From the NCBI RefSeq assembly GCF_016031635.1, contig NZ_JACEGD010000025.1, positions 1 to 64,000 of the forward strand: DNA of 64,000 nt, written 5' to 3'. The position numbers and the translations under genes were made by a program. Shown in pieces: positions 26,418-34,129 of the stretch. Position 1 is the stretch's first letter; each line of letters starts with the position of its first letter. This stretch comes from Bradyrhizobium diversitatis (GTDB taxonomy: Bacteria > Pseudomonadota > Alphaproteobacteria > Rhizobiales > Xanthobacteraceae). The notes beneath the pieces were generated by a model. That model was not told where the DNA came from. It did not search any database and saw nothing but the letters and a program-made list of their open reading frames with translations.

Positions 26418-28517
26418 TCAATCCTGGATCTTGGAGAAATCCGCCACCGCCCGCGTGGCGCTGCGGATCTCGTTGAGCAGCTTCAAGCGGTTCTCGCGCA
26501 CCTTCGCATCGTCGTCGTTGACGCGAACCTTGTCGAAGAACGCATCGACCGGCGGACGCAGCTTTGCCATCGCGCTCATTGCGGCGGCAAAGTCTTCCCT
26601 GGCGACGGCGGCGCTGGCTTCCGCCTTGACCTCGCCGATCGCCTTGGCCAGCGCCTTTTCCTCATCGAGGCTGTAAAGCGCGGCATCGGGCGCACCGTCG
26701 AACGTGCGCTTGTCCTTCTTCTCCTCGATCGAGAGGATGTTGCTGGCGCGCTTGGTGCCGGCCAGCAGGTTCTTGCCGTCGTCGCTATCGAGGAACTTAC
26801 CGAGCGCCTCGACGCGGCGGACGATCATGAGGAGATCGTCCTGGCCGCCGAGCGCGAACACGGCGTCGACGAGATCGTGCCGTGCGCCCTGCTCGCGAAG
26901 CTGGACCTTGAGACGGTCGGCGAAGAAGGCGAGCAGGTCGCTCGGAAGCTTCTGCGCATCGGTAGGCTTCACCGACAAGCCGGCGAGCGCAGACGCCGCC
27001 ACCTTCATCAACGACAGACGAAGCGCATTCTCGGCAATCAGCCTGATTACGCCCAATGCCGCTCTCCGCAGAGCATAGGGGTCCTTGCTGCCCGTCGGCT
27101 TTTCGTCGATGGCCCAGAAGCCGACGAGCGTATCGATTTTATCGGCGAGCGCCACCGCGACGCTCACCGGATCGGTCGGTACGCGATCGGCCGGCCCCTG
27201 CGGCTTGTAGTGCTCTTCGCAGGCCGCGGCGACGGAAGCGTCCTCGCCCTGGGCCAGAGCGTAGTACTTGCCCATCAGGCCCTGCACCTCGGGGAATTCA
27301 CCGACGACCTCCGTCAGCAAATCCGCCTTCGCAAGATGCGCGGCGCGTGTCACCTTGGCGACGTCGGCGCCGACCAGCGGCGCGATCTCCGCGGCAAGGC
27401 GCTCGATGCGCTTGATGCGTTCGGCCTGGGTGCCGAGCTTCTCGTGGAACACGATCTGATCGAACTTCGGCAGCCGGTCCTCGAGCTTGGTCTTCAGATC
27501 GGTCTCGTAGAAGAACTTCGCATCCGATAGCCGCGCGCGGATGACGCGCTCGTTGCCGGCGATGATGGTCGCACCGCCGTCGGTGGCCTCGATGTTGGCG
27601 ACCAGGATGAACTTGTTGGCGAGCTTGCCCGTCTTGGGATCGCGCACCACGAAGCATTTCTGGTTGTTGCGGATGGTGGCACGGATCACCTCCGCCGGCG
27701 TCGCCAGGAACTCCGGCTCGAACGAGCCCATCAGCACGACCGGCCATTCGACGAGGCCGGCAACCTCGTCGAGCAGGTTCTGGTCCTCAACCAGCTCGAA
27801 GCCCTGCGCGAAGGCCAACTGCTTGGCGTCGGTGAGGATCGCGTCCTTGCGGCGCTCGGGGTCGAGCACGACCTTGGCGTCGAGCAATTTTGCTTCGTAG
27901 TCCTCGAAGCGGCGCACGGAAATAGCCGCGGGCGCAAGGAAGCGGTGGCCGTAAGTGGTCTGGCCGGCCTCGATGCCGTCCACCGAGAATTTCACGACAT
28001 CGGGCTCTTCGGTCTCGAGCCCGAACGTCGCGGTGATCGCGTGCAGTGGGCGCACCCAGTTCAGCGAGCCGGGTTTTCCGGAACGCGCGCCCCAGCGCAT
28101 CGATTTCGGCCAGGGGAAGGTGCGGATGATCACAGGCAGGATCTCCGCGAGCACGTCGATCGCATCGCGGCCGGGCTTCTCGATCAAGCCGATGTAGAAA
28201 TCGCCCTTGGGGTCGCGCTGGATCTTGGCCTCGTCCAGCGACTTCAATCCTGTCGCCTTCAGGAAGCCCTGCACGGCCGCATCGGGCGCGCCGATTTTGG
28301 GGCCGCGGCGTTCGGTCTTGAGGTCGGGCTGGCGCGCAGGGATTCCGTGCACGGTGAGCGCGAGGCGGCGCGGCGTCGCGAACGCTTTCGCGCCCTCATA
28401 AACCAGGCCTTCGGCGACGAGCTTGTCGGTGACGAGGCGGCGCAGATCGTCCGCCGCCTTGCCTTGCATGCGCGCGGGGATTTCTTCCGAGAACAATTCA
28501 AGCAAAAGATCGGGCAT
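26418..28517 (-). CDS. glyS: Glycyl-tRNA synthetase beta subunit
   Basis: The 699-residue subunit of the bacterial alpha2beta2 glycyl-tRNA synthetase starts with L-L-L-E-L-F-S-E-E-I-P-A-R-M, the family hallmark, and has R-R-L-A-L-T-V-H-G near residue 50. The C-terminal part includes an anticodon-binding-like region (K-L-R-P-P-V-D-A-F-F-D-K-V-x-V-N-D) near 650. The beta subunit binds tRNA and, with alpha, charges glycine. Its ATG overlaps the glyQ stop by one base, so the two are translationally coupled and made in step. Confidence 0.96.
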   Translation of the reverse strand: MPDLLLELFSEEIPARMQGKAADDLRRLVTDKLVAEGLVYEGAKAFATPRRLALTVHGIPARQPDLKTERRGPKIGAPDAAVQGFLKATGLKSLDEAKIQRDPKGDFYIGLIEKPGRDAIDVLAEILPVIIRTFPWPKSMRWGARSGKPGSLNWVRPLHAITATFGLETEEPDVVKFSVDGIEAGQTTYGHRFLAPAAISVRRFEDYEAKLLDAKVVLDPERRKDAILTDAKQLAFAQGFELVEDQNLLDEVAGLVEWPVVLMGSFEPEFLATPAEVIRATIRNNQKCFVVRDPKTGKLANKFILVANIEATDGGATIIAGNERVIRARLSDAKFFYETDLKTKLEDRLPKFDQIVFHEKLGTQAERIKRIERLAAEIAPLVGADVAKVTRAAHLAKADLLTEVVGEFPEVQGLMGKYYALAQGEDASVAAACEEHYKPQGPADRVPTDPVSVAVALADKIDTLVGFWAIDEKPTGSKDPYALRRAALGVIRLIAENALRLSLMKVAASALAGLSVKPTDAQKLPSDLLAFFADRLKVQLREQGARHDLVDAVFALGGQDDLLMIVRRVEALGKFLDSDDGKNLLAGTKRASNILSIEEKKDKRTFDGAPDAALYSLDEEKALAKAIGEVKAEASAAVAREDFAAAMSAMAKLRPPVDAFFDKVRVNDDDAKVRENRLKLLNEIRSATRAVADFSKIQD

Positions 28518-29452
28518 CAGGCCGCTCCGCCCGCTTCAGTATGGATCCAGGCCTCGCCGCAGGCTTTTGCCAGTTCGCGCACCCGGAGAATGTAGCTCTG
28601 CCGCTCGGTCACGGAGATCACGCCGCGCGCATCAAGCAGGTTGAAGACGTGGCTCGCCTTGATGCACTGGTCGTAAGCCGGCAGCGCCATCAGATGCGCC
28701 TCGCGCTTGCCGTCTTTCCAGCCGGCATCGAGATATTTCCGGCACGCCGCTTCGGCCATCTTGAACTGCTCGAACAGCATCGCGGTGTCGGCGACTTCGA
28801 AATTGTGCTTCGAGTATTCCCGCTCGGCCTGCAGGAAGACGTCACCGTAGGTGACCTTGGCGTCACCCTCGCGGCCGTTGAAGTTGAGGTCGTAGACGCG
28901 GTCGACGCCCTGCACATACATCGCGAGGCGCTCGAGCCCGTAGGTGAGCTCGCCCGCGACCGGCGCGCATTCGAATCCCGCGACCTGCTGGAAGTAAGTG
29001 AACTGGCTGACCTCCATGCCGTCGCACCAGCACTCCCAGCCCAAACCCCAGGCACCGAGCGTCGGACTCTCCCAATCGTCCTCGACGAAGCGGATGTCGT
29101 GCACGGCGGAATCGATGCCGATCGCGGCAAGCGACTTCAGGTACAGATCCTGAAGATTCGGCGGCGACGGCTTCATGATCACCTGGAACTGGTAGTAGTG
29201 CTGCATCCGGTTCGGATTCTCGCCGTAACGACCGTCCTTGGGCCGGCGCGAGGGCTGCACATAGGCGGCGTTCCAGGGCTTTGGCCCGAGCGCGCGCAGG
29301 GTGGTCGCCGGATGGAAGGTGCCCGCGCCCATCTCCATGTCGTAGGGCTGCAGGATCACGCAGCCCTGCTCGGCCCAGAACCGCTGGAGCGCGAGGATGA
29401 AGCCCTGGAACGAGCGTTCCGGGCGCATATGGGCGGGCAATGAGGCGTCCAT
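28517..29452 (-). CDS. glyQ: Glycyl-tRNA synthetase alpha subunit
   Basis: The 311-residue class II catalytic subunit has the opening S-F-Q-G-F-I-L-A-L-Q-R-F-W and Q-G-C-V-I-L-Q-P-Y-D-M-E-M-G-A-G-T-F-H-P motifs, then G-P-K-P-W-N-A-A-Y-V-Q-P-S-R-R-P and R-Y-G-E-N-P-N-R-M-Q-H. It activates glycine. Start ATG at 29452 gives M-D-A-S-L-P-A-H-M-R-P-E; the second methionine at 29428 is an alternative. The operon glyQ-glyS follows a palindromic repeat and a 63-residue unknown gene on the same strand. Confidence 0.97.
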   Translation of the reverse strand: MDASLPAHMRPERSFQGFILALQRFWAEQGCVILQPYDMEMGAGTFHPATTLRALGPKPWNAAYVQPSRRPKDGRYGENPNRMQHYYQFQVIMKPSPPNLQDLYLKSLAAIGIDSAVHDIRFVEDDWESPTLGAWGLGWECWCDGMEVSQFTYFQQVAGFECAPVAGELTYGLERLAMYVQGVDRVYDLNFNGREGDAKVTYGDVFLQAEREYSKHNFEVADTAMLFEQFKMAEAACRKYLDAGWKDGKREAHLMALPAYDQCIKASHVFNLLDARGVISVTERQSYILRVRELAKACGEAWIHTEAGGAA

Positions 29453-29553
29453 CGTCAGATCGGGCTCTCGCGGGGGGTTTTGAATCGCGCGGGACCGTAT
29501 CGACGGCGGGGGTGGGAATCAAGGCGAAGGGGGCCGGAAATGGCCCTGTACTC

Positions 29554-29639
29554 CGTCATGGCCGGGCTTGTCCCGGCCATCCACGACCTTGGTCGCGGCA
29601 CGAAGAACGTGGATGCCCGGGACAAGCCCGGGCATGACG
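29554..29639. repeat. Palindromic repeat, family C, copy 1
   Basis: CGTCATGGCCGGGCTTGTCC opens the element, and GGACAAGCCCGGGCATGACG closes it; inner arms GGCCATCCACG and CGTGGATGCCC also pair. A second copy is at 44341-44403. Confidence 0.85.
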
Positions 29640-29649
29640 TTTGTGGCGA

Positions 29650-29841
29650 CTAACCCGGACGATAAGCTCCGGTCACGGGGTCACGCTTCAGCGTCTGGAT
29701 ATCCCCCATGCGGGCGGCTTCAGTGACGCGCGACAGGCGCATCTCCTCCAGCTCCTGGTTGATCCGGACAGCGGTCTTGTAGGCCCAGCGGACCACGGCA
29801 AGCCCGCCCAGGACGCCCGCGAAAGCGACGAACGGCGGCAT
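29650..29841 (-). CDS. Small membrane-associated hypothetical protein
   Basis: The 63-residue protein has one hydrophobic segment at the N-terminus (P-P-F-V-A-F-A-G-V-L-G-G-L-A-V-V) followed by a charged helix (I-N-Q-E-L-E-E-M-R-L-S-R-V) and a short C-terminal D-P-V-T-G-A-Y-R-P. The last motif recurs in small rhizobial proteins of unknown function that sit next to glyQ. It probably is a single-pass inner-membrane protein. It lies between the S49 peptidase and glyQ genes on the same strand. Confidence 0.6.
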   Translation of the reverse strand: MPPFVAFAGVLGGLAVVRWAYKTAVRINQELEEMRLSRVTEAARMGDIQTLKRDPVTGAYRPG

Positions 29842-29935
29842 CGGTCGATCCTCGTCTAGTGCTCAGCCCCCACCTGCATTGTTGCGCAGATGGGCCAGCG
29901 CCGCAATTGGCGCGGCCCGGGCCAAATGGCGCTGC

Positions 29936-30844
29936 CTAGAACCCGAATTTCGCCCAGATCGCCCGTGTCTCGACCGCCGAGATCAGCTCGTCCGGCAAGC
30001 CGGCCATTGATTCCAGGGCTGAAAGCTGCCCCGCGCCGGGCGATTTCCGCCCCAAAAGGCCGGAGAGCAGCCCGGTCGGCTGCGCGATCACGGGGGTGAG
30101 AACCTTCTCGCCATAGCGGGCACGAAGAGTTGAGCGGAGATCGCCGATGCCGTCGGCGAGCCCCAGCGCGATGGCACTGTCGCCAGCCCAGTATTCGCCC
30201 GTGAACAGGGTCTCGTCCGCTCCCTTCAACCGTGCGCCGCGGCTGTCCTTGACCAGCGAGATGAAGATCCGGTGGATCTCGCGCTGGATCGCCTTCAGCT
30301 TGGCGACGTCGTCGGGGTTTTCGGGAAGGAACGGGTCGAGCATCGCCTTGTGTTCGCCGGCCGTATAGAGGCGCCGCTCGATGCCGAGCCGCCTGATCGC
30401 CTCCTGAAAGCCAAAACTGCCGCCGACCACGCCGATCGAGCCGAGGATCGAGGACGGATCGCAGATGATCTCGTCGCCGGCGCAGGCGATCATGTAGCCA
30501 CCGGACGCTGCGACGTCCTCGACGAACACGAGCACCGGCAGCTTCTTCTCCGCCGCAAGTTGCTTGATGCGCACGTAGATCTGACGCGACTGCACCGGCG
30601 AGCCGCCGGGAGAATTGATCACCAGCGCCACGGCCTTGGCGTGCCGATACGAAAACGCGCGCTCGAGCACCCGCGCGATGCCGGCAAGCGTCAACCCCGG
30701 GCGCAGCGGCGTCACCGCACCGATCACTCCTGACAGCCGCACCACCGGCACGACCGGGGTACCCGGCCGAAATCGCGCCGGCAGATATTGCATGAGCTTG
30801 TCGGCCAGGCCGGAACTCTCACGATCGTTCAATTGTTCGGCCAT
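29936..30844 (-). CDS. S49 family peptidase (SppA/SohB-like)
   Basis: The 302-residue protein is a signal-peptide-peptidase-A type serine protease of the short, one-domain kind. The nucleophile is Ser114 in V-A-A-S-G-G-Y-M, after V-I-N-S-P-G-G-S, and the lysine of the Ser-Lys dyad is probably in A-G-E-H-K-A-M-L-D-P near residue 167. G-S-I-G-V-V-G-G near 135 is also conserved. No clear signal peptide or membrane helix is visible at the N-terminus. The family removes cleaved signal peptides or degrades membrane peptides. A CtrA-like motif lies 15 bases upstream of the start. Confidence 0.87.
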   Translation of the reverse strand: MAEQLNDRESSGLADKLMQYLPARFRPGTPVVPVVRLSGVIGAVTPLRPGLTLAGIARVLERAFSYRHAKAVALVINSPGGSPVQSRQIYVRIKQLAAEKKLPVLVFVEDVAASGGYMIACAGDEIICDPSSILGSIGVVGGSFGFQEAIRRLGIERRLYTAGEHKAMLDPFLPENPDDVAKLKAIQREIHRIFISLVKDSRGARLKGADETLFTGEYWAGDSAIALGLADGIGDLRSTLRARYGEKVLTPVIAQPTGLLSGLLGRKSPGAGQLSALESMAGLPDELISAVETRAIWAKFGF

Positions 30845-30858
30845 GCCGTTACCTCTGA

Positions 30859-30873
30859 TTAACCATTTCTTAT
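30859..30873. promoter_or_regulatory. CtrA-like site (TTAA-N7-TTAT)
   Basis: TTAACCATTTCTTAT matches the alphaproteobacterial CtrA pattern TTAA-N7-TTAA at seven of eight defined bases and contains the common TTAACCAT half. It lies between the S49 peptidase gene (minus) and a 32-codon frame (plus). Confidence 0.35.
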
Positions 30874-30955
30874 CACGCGACTGTCATTGGAAGTGCCCGG
30901 AACGTGCTTTGCAGTTTTCCCGTTGGGAGGCTGCAATGAGGCAGCGGAGAACACC

Positions 30956-31054
30956 ATGAAAATCTATCTTCTGATGCTGCTGATCGGCGCGCTGTTCATG
31001 GCGATCCGCCTCACGTCACCGCAAGAGCAGCAGTCGGAATCGCTTCCCCGGTAA
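30956..31054 (+). CDS. Possible 32-residue membrane peptide
   Basis: The frame ATG AAA ATC TAT to TAA encodes 32 residues: a hydrophobic helix (Y-L-L-M-L-L-I-G-A-L-F-M-A-I) and a polar tail rich in Gln, Glu and Ser. A GGAGA motif precedes the ATG at proper distance. Its ATG also overlaps (ATGA) a seven-codon frame starting at 30936. The size and composition fit a small single-pass inner-membrane protein, but with only 32 codons it could be chance. It ends four bases before the convergent methyltransferase gene. Confidence 0.4.
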   Translation: MKIYLLMLLIGALFMAIRLTSPQEQQSESLPR

Positions 31055-31058
31055 GCCC

Positions 31059-31823
31059 TCACGGTTCCAGCAGCGGCAACGCCGCTCTCCCTTCCAGAAT
31101 CTCCGTCACCTCGCTTTTGGACAAGCGTGACTCGTCGTTGAGCATGAGGCCCGGCAGCAATCGCGTCGGGGCCCGGCCGCCTTTCACCGCGCGCACCAGC
31201 ACGCGGATCGCGGGCCGCCCGGCCTCGCCGTGAACCGGCAGGATCGAGAGACTGCCGAAACCGCGTGACAGCGCTGCCAGGACATCCGCAATTCCATCTG
31301 CACGCCAGATCAGGGTCAGCACGCCATTGGATCGGAGGATACGGCGCGCTGCATGCACCCAGGCATGCAGGGTCACTTCCGTCGCCACATGCGCGCTGTG
31401 ACGCGCCCGGTCCGGCGAGGCGCGATGCCGGGCCGGATCGTTGAAGGGCGGATTCATCAACACCACGTCGGCGCTGTCGGGCGACAGCCCGTTTGACGTA
31501 AACGCCTGCGCCTCGCCCGTGACGTCAAGCACGATCGTCTCGGCGGCAATCGCATTCGCCGCCGCGTTGCCACGCGCGAGCTCGGCCAGCTCCGGATCGA
31601 TCTCGACCAGGCTGAGCCTGATGCCCGCGACGCGGCGGGCCAGCGCCAGACCGGCCGTACCGACACCTGCGCCGAAATCGACTACGCGGTCCCCCGCCAG
31701 GGCGTCGGTCGCCGCCGCAAGCAGGATGGCGTCATGCCCGGCGCGATGGCCGGATCGCTTCTGCTTCAACCGCAATTGCCCGCCGAGAAAGGCGTCCTCG
31801 GTAATATCTGCGGCCTCAATCAT
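31059..31823 (-). CDS. tRNA1(Val) A37 N6-methyltransferase-like protein
   Basis: The 254-residue class I SAM methyltransferase has motif I V-V-D-F-G-A-G-V-G-T-A-G near residue 48 and the catalytic N-P-P-F near 124, typical of N6-adenine methyltransferases such as TrmN6/YfiC. Before motif I it has the F-L-G-G-Q-L-R-L-K-Q-K-R-S-G-H-R-A-G-H-D-A-I-L-L block of that group. Substrate assignment to tRNA is by family likeness. The start M-I-E-A-A-D-I-T at 31823 overlaps the end of the DUF2007 gene by eight bases, which shows translational coupling; the frame extends 23 codons further but inside DUF2007. Confidence 0.8.
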   Translation of the reverse strand: MIEAADITEDAFLGGQLRLKQKRSGHRAGHDAILLAAATDALAGDRVVDFGAGVGTAGLALARRVAGIRLSLVEIDPELAELARGNAAANAIAAETIVLDVTGEAQAFTSNGLSPDSADVVLMNPPFNDPARHRASPDRARHSAHVATEVTLHAWVHAARRILRSNGVLTLIWRADGIADVLAALSRGFGSLSILPVHGEAGRPAIRVLVRAVKGGRAPTRLLPGLMLNDESRLSKSEVTEILEGRAALPLLEP

Positions 31824-32043
31824 CGCCGCGCAGTTCGTGGCTGAGGCCGGCTTCGGTGAGGAGAGCCCTGGCTTCCTGGACATCGTCCTCATGGACCAGG
31901 ATCCGCCGCGGCAATATGCCGAGCGAGCCCTCGATGATGCTCATGTTCTGGTCCAGCACCAGATGATGGATGTTGGCACCGTCGAGCAGCGCGCCGATCG
32001 CCGACACCAGCACCATGTCATTGGTCCGAACCAGTTCGCGCAA
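31816..32043 (-). CDS. DUF2007 protein, TTG start
   Basis: The 75-residue protein carries the DUF2007 pattern: E-L-V-R-T-N-D-M-V-L-V-S-A-I, then L-L-D-G-A-N-I-H-H-L-V-L-D-Q-N-M-S-I-I-E-G-S and L-P-R-R-I-L-V-H-E-D-D-V-Q-E-A. No ATG stands at the family start, but a TTG at 32043 is preceded on its strand by GGCAGGAG at about nine bases. An internal ATG ten codons later would cut the first beta strand. The family is suggested to act in signalling but has no proven role. It is divergent from ispB and coupled to the methyltransferase. Confidence 0.78.
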   Translation of the reverse strand: MRELVRTNDMVLVSAIGALLDGANIHHLVLDQNMSIIEGSLGILPRRILVHEDDVQEARALLTEAGLSHELRGDD

Positions 32044-32175
32044 AACGCAGATCTCCTGCCTGAAAGGGGGGCATGCGGCAAATGTCAATGGTTCCGAGGT
32101 CTTGCCGCGTCCGTCGCCAGTTTCTATTGTCTTTCCATCAGAATAGCCCTTCCGGGGCAAATATTGGAGACCGGC

Positions 32176-33183
32176 GTGGCCGTCATCGTACCTTTCGAAA
32201 CTCCCGGCGCGTCGATCGAAGAGCTGGTTGCCCTTGTCGCCCCTGACATGGAGCGCGTCAACGCCACGATTCTGTCGCGGACCGGCTCCGAGGTGACCAT
32301 GATCCCCGAGGTCGCCAATCACCTGATCTCCTCCGGGGGCAAACGCCTGCGCCCGATGCTGACGCTCGCCATGGCCAACCTGGCCGGCTATGCCGGCGAC
32401 GGCCATATCAAGTTAGCTGCCTCCGTCGAGTTCATGCATACCGCCACCCTGCTCCACGACGACGTCGTCGACGAGAGCGAGATGCGCCGCGGCAAGCTGT
32501 CGGCGCGCATGCTCTGGGGCAACGAAGCGAGCGTACTGGTCGGCGACTTCCTGCTCGGCCAGGCCTTCCGCATGATGGTCGAGGTCGGATCGCTCCGCGC
32601 GCTCGACATCCTCTCCGCGGCCGCCGCGACCATCGCAGAGGGCGAGGTGATGCAGCTGGCCGCCGCCAAGAACACCGCGACCACCGAGGACGAATATCTT
32701 GCCGTGATCCGCGGCAAGACCGCCGAATTGTTCGCCGCCGCCTGCGAGGTCGGTCCCGTCATCGCCAACCGGCCGAAGGCGGAGCAGACCGCCTGCCGCT
32801 CGGTCGGCATGAATCTCGGCATCGCCTTCCAGCTCGTCGACGACGTGCTCGACTATGGCGGCAAGAGCGCCAAGCTCGGCAAGAACACCGGCGACGATTT
32901 CCGCGAGGGCAAGATCACCCTGCCGGTCGTGCTGGCCTTCCGCCGCGGCAACGACACCGAGCGCGCCTTCTGGATTCGCGCGCTGGAGCGCGGCGAGATC
33001 GGCGACGGCGATCTCGACCACGCCATCGGCCTGATGAACAAGCACCGCGCGCTAGAGGATACGCTGAGCCGCGCCCAGCACTACGGCGCCATGGCCGTCG
33101 ACGCACTGGCACTGTTCCCGCCCTCGCCGATGAAGAGCGCGCTGGAGCAGGTCGTGGCGTTCTGTTTGGCAAGGTCGCACTGA
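32176..33183 (+). CDS. ispB: Octaprenyl/polyprenyl diphosphate synthase
   Basis: The 335-residue trans-prenyltransferase makes the long isoprenoid side chain of ubiquinone. It has both Asp-rich motifs, D-D-V-V-D at 95-99 followed by R-R-G, and D-D-V-L-D at 222-226, and the G-G-K-R-L-R-P box at 54-60. Chain length cannot be read exactly; a small residue pattern before the first motif favours a long product. A GTG start at 32176 (M-A-V-I-V-P-F-E) is chosen because GGAGA stands five bases before it. Frames starting far upstream cross the divergent DUF2007 gene and are not coding. Confidence 0.92.
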   Translation: MAVIVPFETPGASIEELVALVAPDMERVNATILSRTGSEVTMIPEVANHLISSGGKRLRPMLTLAMANLAGYAGDGHIKLAASVEFMHTATLLHDDVVDESEMRRGKLSARMLWGNEASVLVGDFLLGQAFRMMVEVGSLRALDILSAAAATIAEGEVMQLAAAKNTATTEDEYLAVIRGKTAELFAAACEVGPVIANRPKAEQTACRSVGMNLGIAFQLVDDVLDYGGKSAKLGKNTGDDFREGKITLPVVLAFRRGNDTERAFWIRALERGEIGDGDLDHAIGLMNKHRALEDTLSRAQHYGAMAVDALALFPPSPMKSALEQVVAFCLARSH

Positions 33184-33220
33184 GCCACTGACGCTCTTTC
33201 CGCATCCACTAGCAACTCCG

Positions 33221-33370
33221 TCGTCCTGAGGCGCGAGGCATAGGGCGCAACGCGTCCCATGGGGACCTCGAAGGACGCATGGCCCGGATGCAGCGGGACC
33301 ATCGCCCTTCGAGACTGGACCAGCGCCACTATAGCTTCTCTCTTTTCGCCCCTCAGAGGGACGGTGACGA
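33221..33370. repeat. Palindromic repeat, family F, degenerate copy
   Basis: CGTCCTGAGGCGCGAGGC, ACCTCGAAGGACGCATGGCC and CATCGCCCTTCGAGACTGG follow each other as in the fuller element at 58141-58255 (GTCATCCTGAGG...CCTCAGGATGAC). The right end has diverged. Confidence 0.5.
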
Positions 33371-33393
33371 CTGGATGCACGCTGCATCACCAT

Positions 33394-33473
33394 CGTCATT
33401 GCGAGCGCAGCGAAGCAATCCAGACTGTCTCCGCGGACGGAATCTGGATTGCTTCGCTGCGCTCGCAATGACG
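33394..33473. repeat. Palindromic repeat, family A, copy 3
   Basis: Arms begin CGTCATTGCGAGCGCAGCGA on both strands, around the centre CTGTCTCCGCGGACGGAA. Its arms match the copy at 22215-22294 almost base for base. Confidence 0.9.
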
Positions 33474-33570
33474 GAGCATGGCGCACCGCCATCGTTCGCA
33501 AAGTCGAGTTCGATCTGTGCGATAGCGTCGTGGTCTCGCGGCCGTCTTCATCCCTATACATCGCGGCACC

Positions 33571-33595
33571 AGTTACTTGCATTTTGAAAGCTACT
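33571..33595. promoter_or_regulatory. HxlR-type operator candidate
   Basis: AGTTACTTGCATTTTGAAAG followed by CTACT is a dyad in which eight of twelve base pairs match about the centre at 33583 (AGT...CTT.CA arms). It ends 17 bases before the hxlR ATG. Autoregulation is usual for this family, so this is the expected place for its site. Confidence 0.45.
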
Positions 33596-33612
33596 ACCCT
33601 AATCTCCTGCAT

Positions 33613-34128
33613 ATGCAGCCTCGATCTCCCTCCATCCAGGAATGCCCCGTCGGCCGCGCCGTGGAGACGGTCGGCGAATGGTGGAGCATCCTGATCCTGC
33701 GCGATGCGTTTCAGGGCGCGACGAAGTTCGACGAGTTCTCGCAAAGCCTCGGAATCGCGCCGAACATCCTGTCGCGGCGTCTCGCCCATCTCACTGCGAG
33801 CGGAATGTTCGCCCGGCGCCGCTACAACGAGCGTCCGCCGCGCTACGAATACGTGCTGACGGACAAGGCGCGGGATTTCTTCCCCGTGATCGCTACGCTG
33901 CTCGCCTGGGGCAACAAGCATCTCGCGCCGAGGGGCGAATCCATCCTGCTGGCGAACCGGAGCGACGTTCGCCCGCTCAAGCCGCTCGTGGTCGATGCCG
34001 CCGACATGCGTCCGATCACGCTCGCCAATGCGGTCGTCATCGCGGGGCCCCGCGCCAGCCGCGGAATGCGCGCGCGGCTCGCTTCGCTCAAGGCCATGAA
34101 CGCGGCCGTTGCGCCGGCTGGAGACTGA
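33613..34128 (+). CDS. HxlR family transcriptional regulator
   Basis: The 171-residue protein has the HxlR winged-helix domain at about 10-105: C-P-V-G-R-A-V-E-T-V-G-E-W-W-S-I-L-I-L-R-D-A with Cys11, then F-x-E-F-x-Q-S-L-G-I-A-P-N-I-L-S-R-R-L and the wing R-P-P-R-Y-E-Y-V-L-T. Some members sense quinones or electrophiles through this cysteine; that is family knowledge and not shown here. The C-terminal 60 residues are an extra region of unknown role. Start at 33613 fits the family; the frame begins 12 codons earlier. The stop is one base before the ketosynthase ATG, so it likely controls that operon. Confidence 0.87.
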   Translation: MQPRSPSIQECPVGRAVETVGEWWSILILRDAFQGATKFDEFSQSLGIAPNILSRRLAHLTASGMFARRRYNERPPRYEYVLTDKARDFFPVIATLLAWGNKHLAPRGESILLANRSDVRPLKPLVVDAADMRPITLANAVVIAGPRASRGMRARLASLKAMNAAVAPAGD

Positions 34129-34129
34129 C

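Larger units (their letters stand above)
33184..33612. other. 429-base gap holding repeats and the hxlR promoter
   Basis: It contains a degenerate family F element, a family A element (33394-33473) and the HxlR-type dyad just before the regulator gene. No coding sequence is recognised. Confidence 0.6.

Noticed and set aside
31441..32175. 245 extra codons upstream of ispB in the same frame
   Set aside because: They run antisense through the methyltransferase and DUF2007 genes. A GTG with GGAGA at the correct distance starts ispB at 32176.
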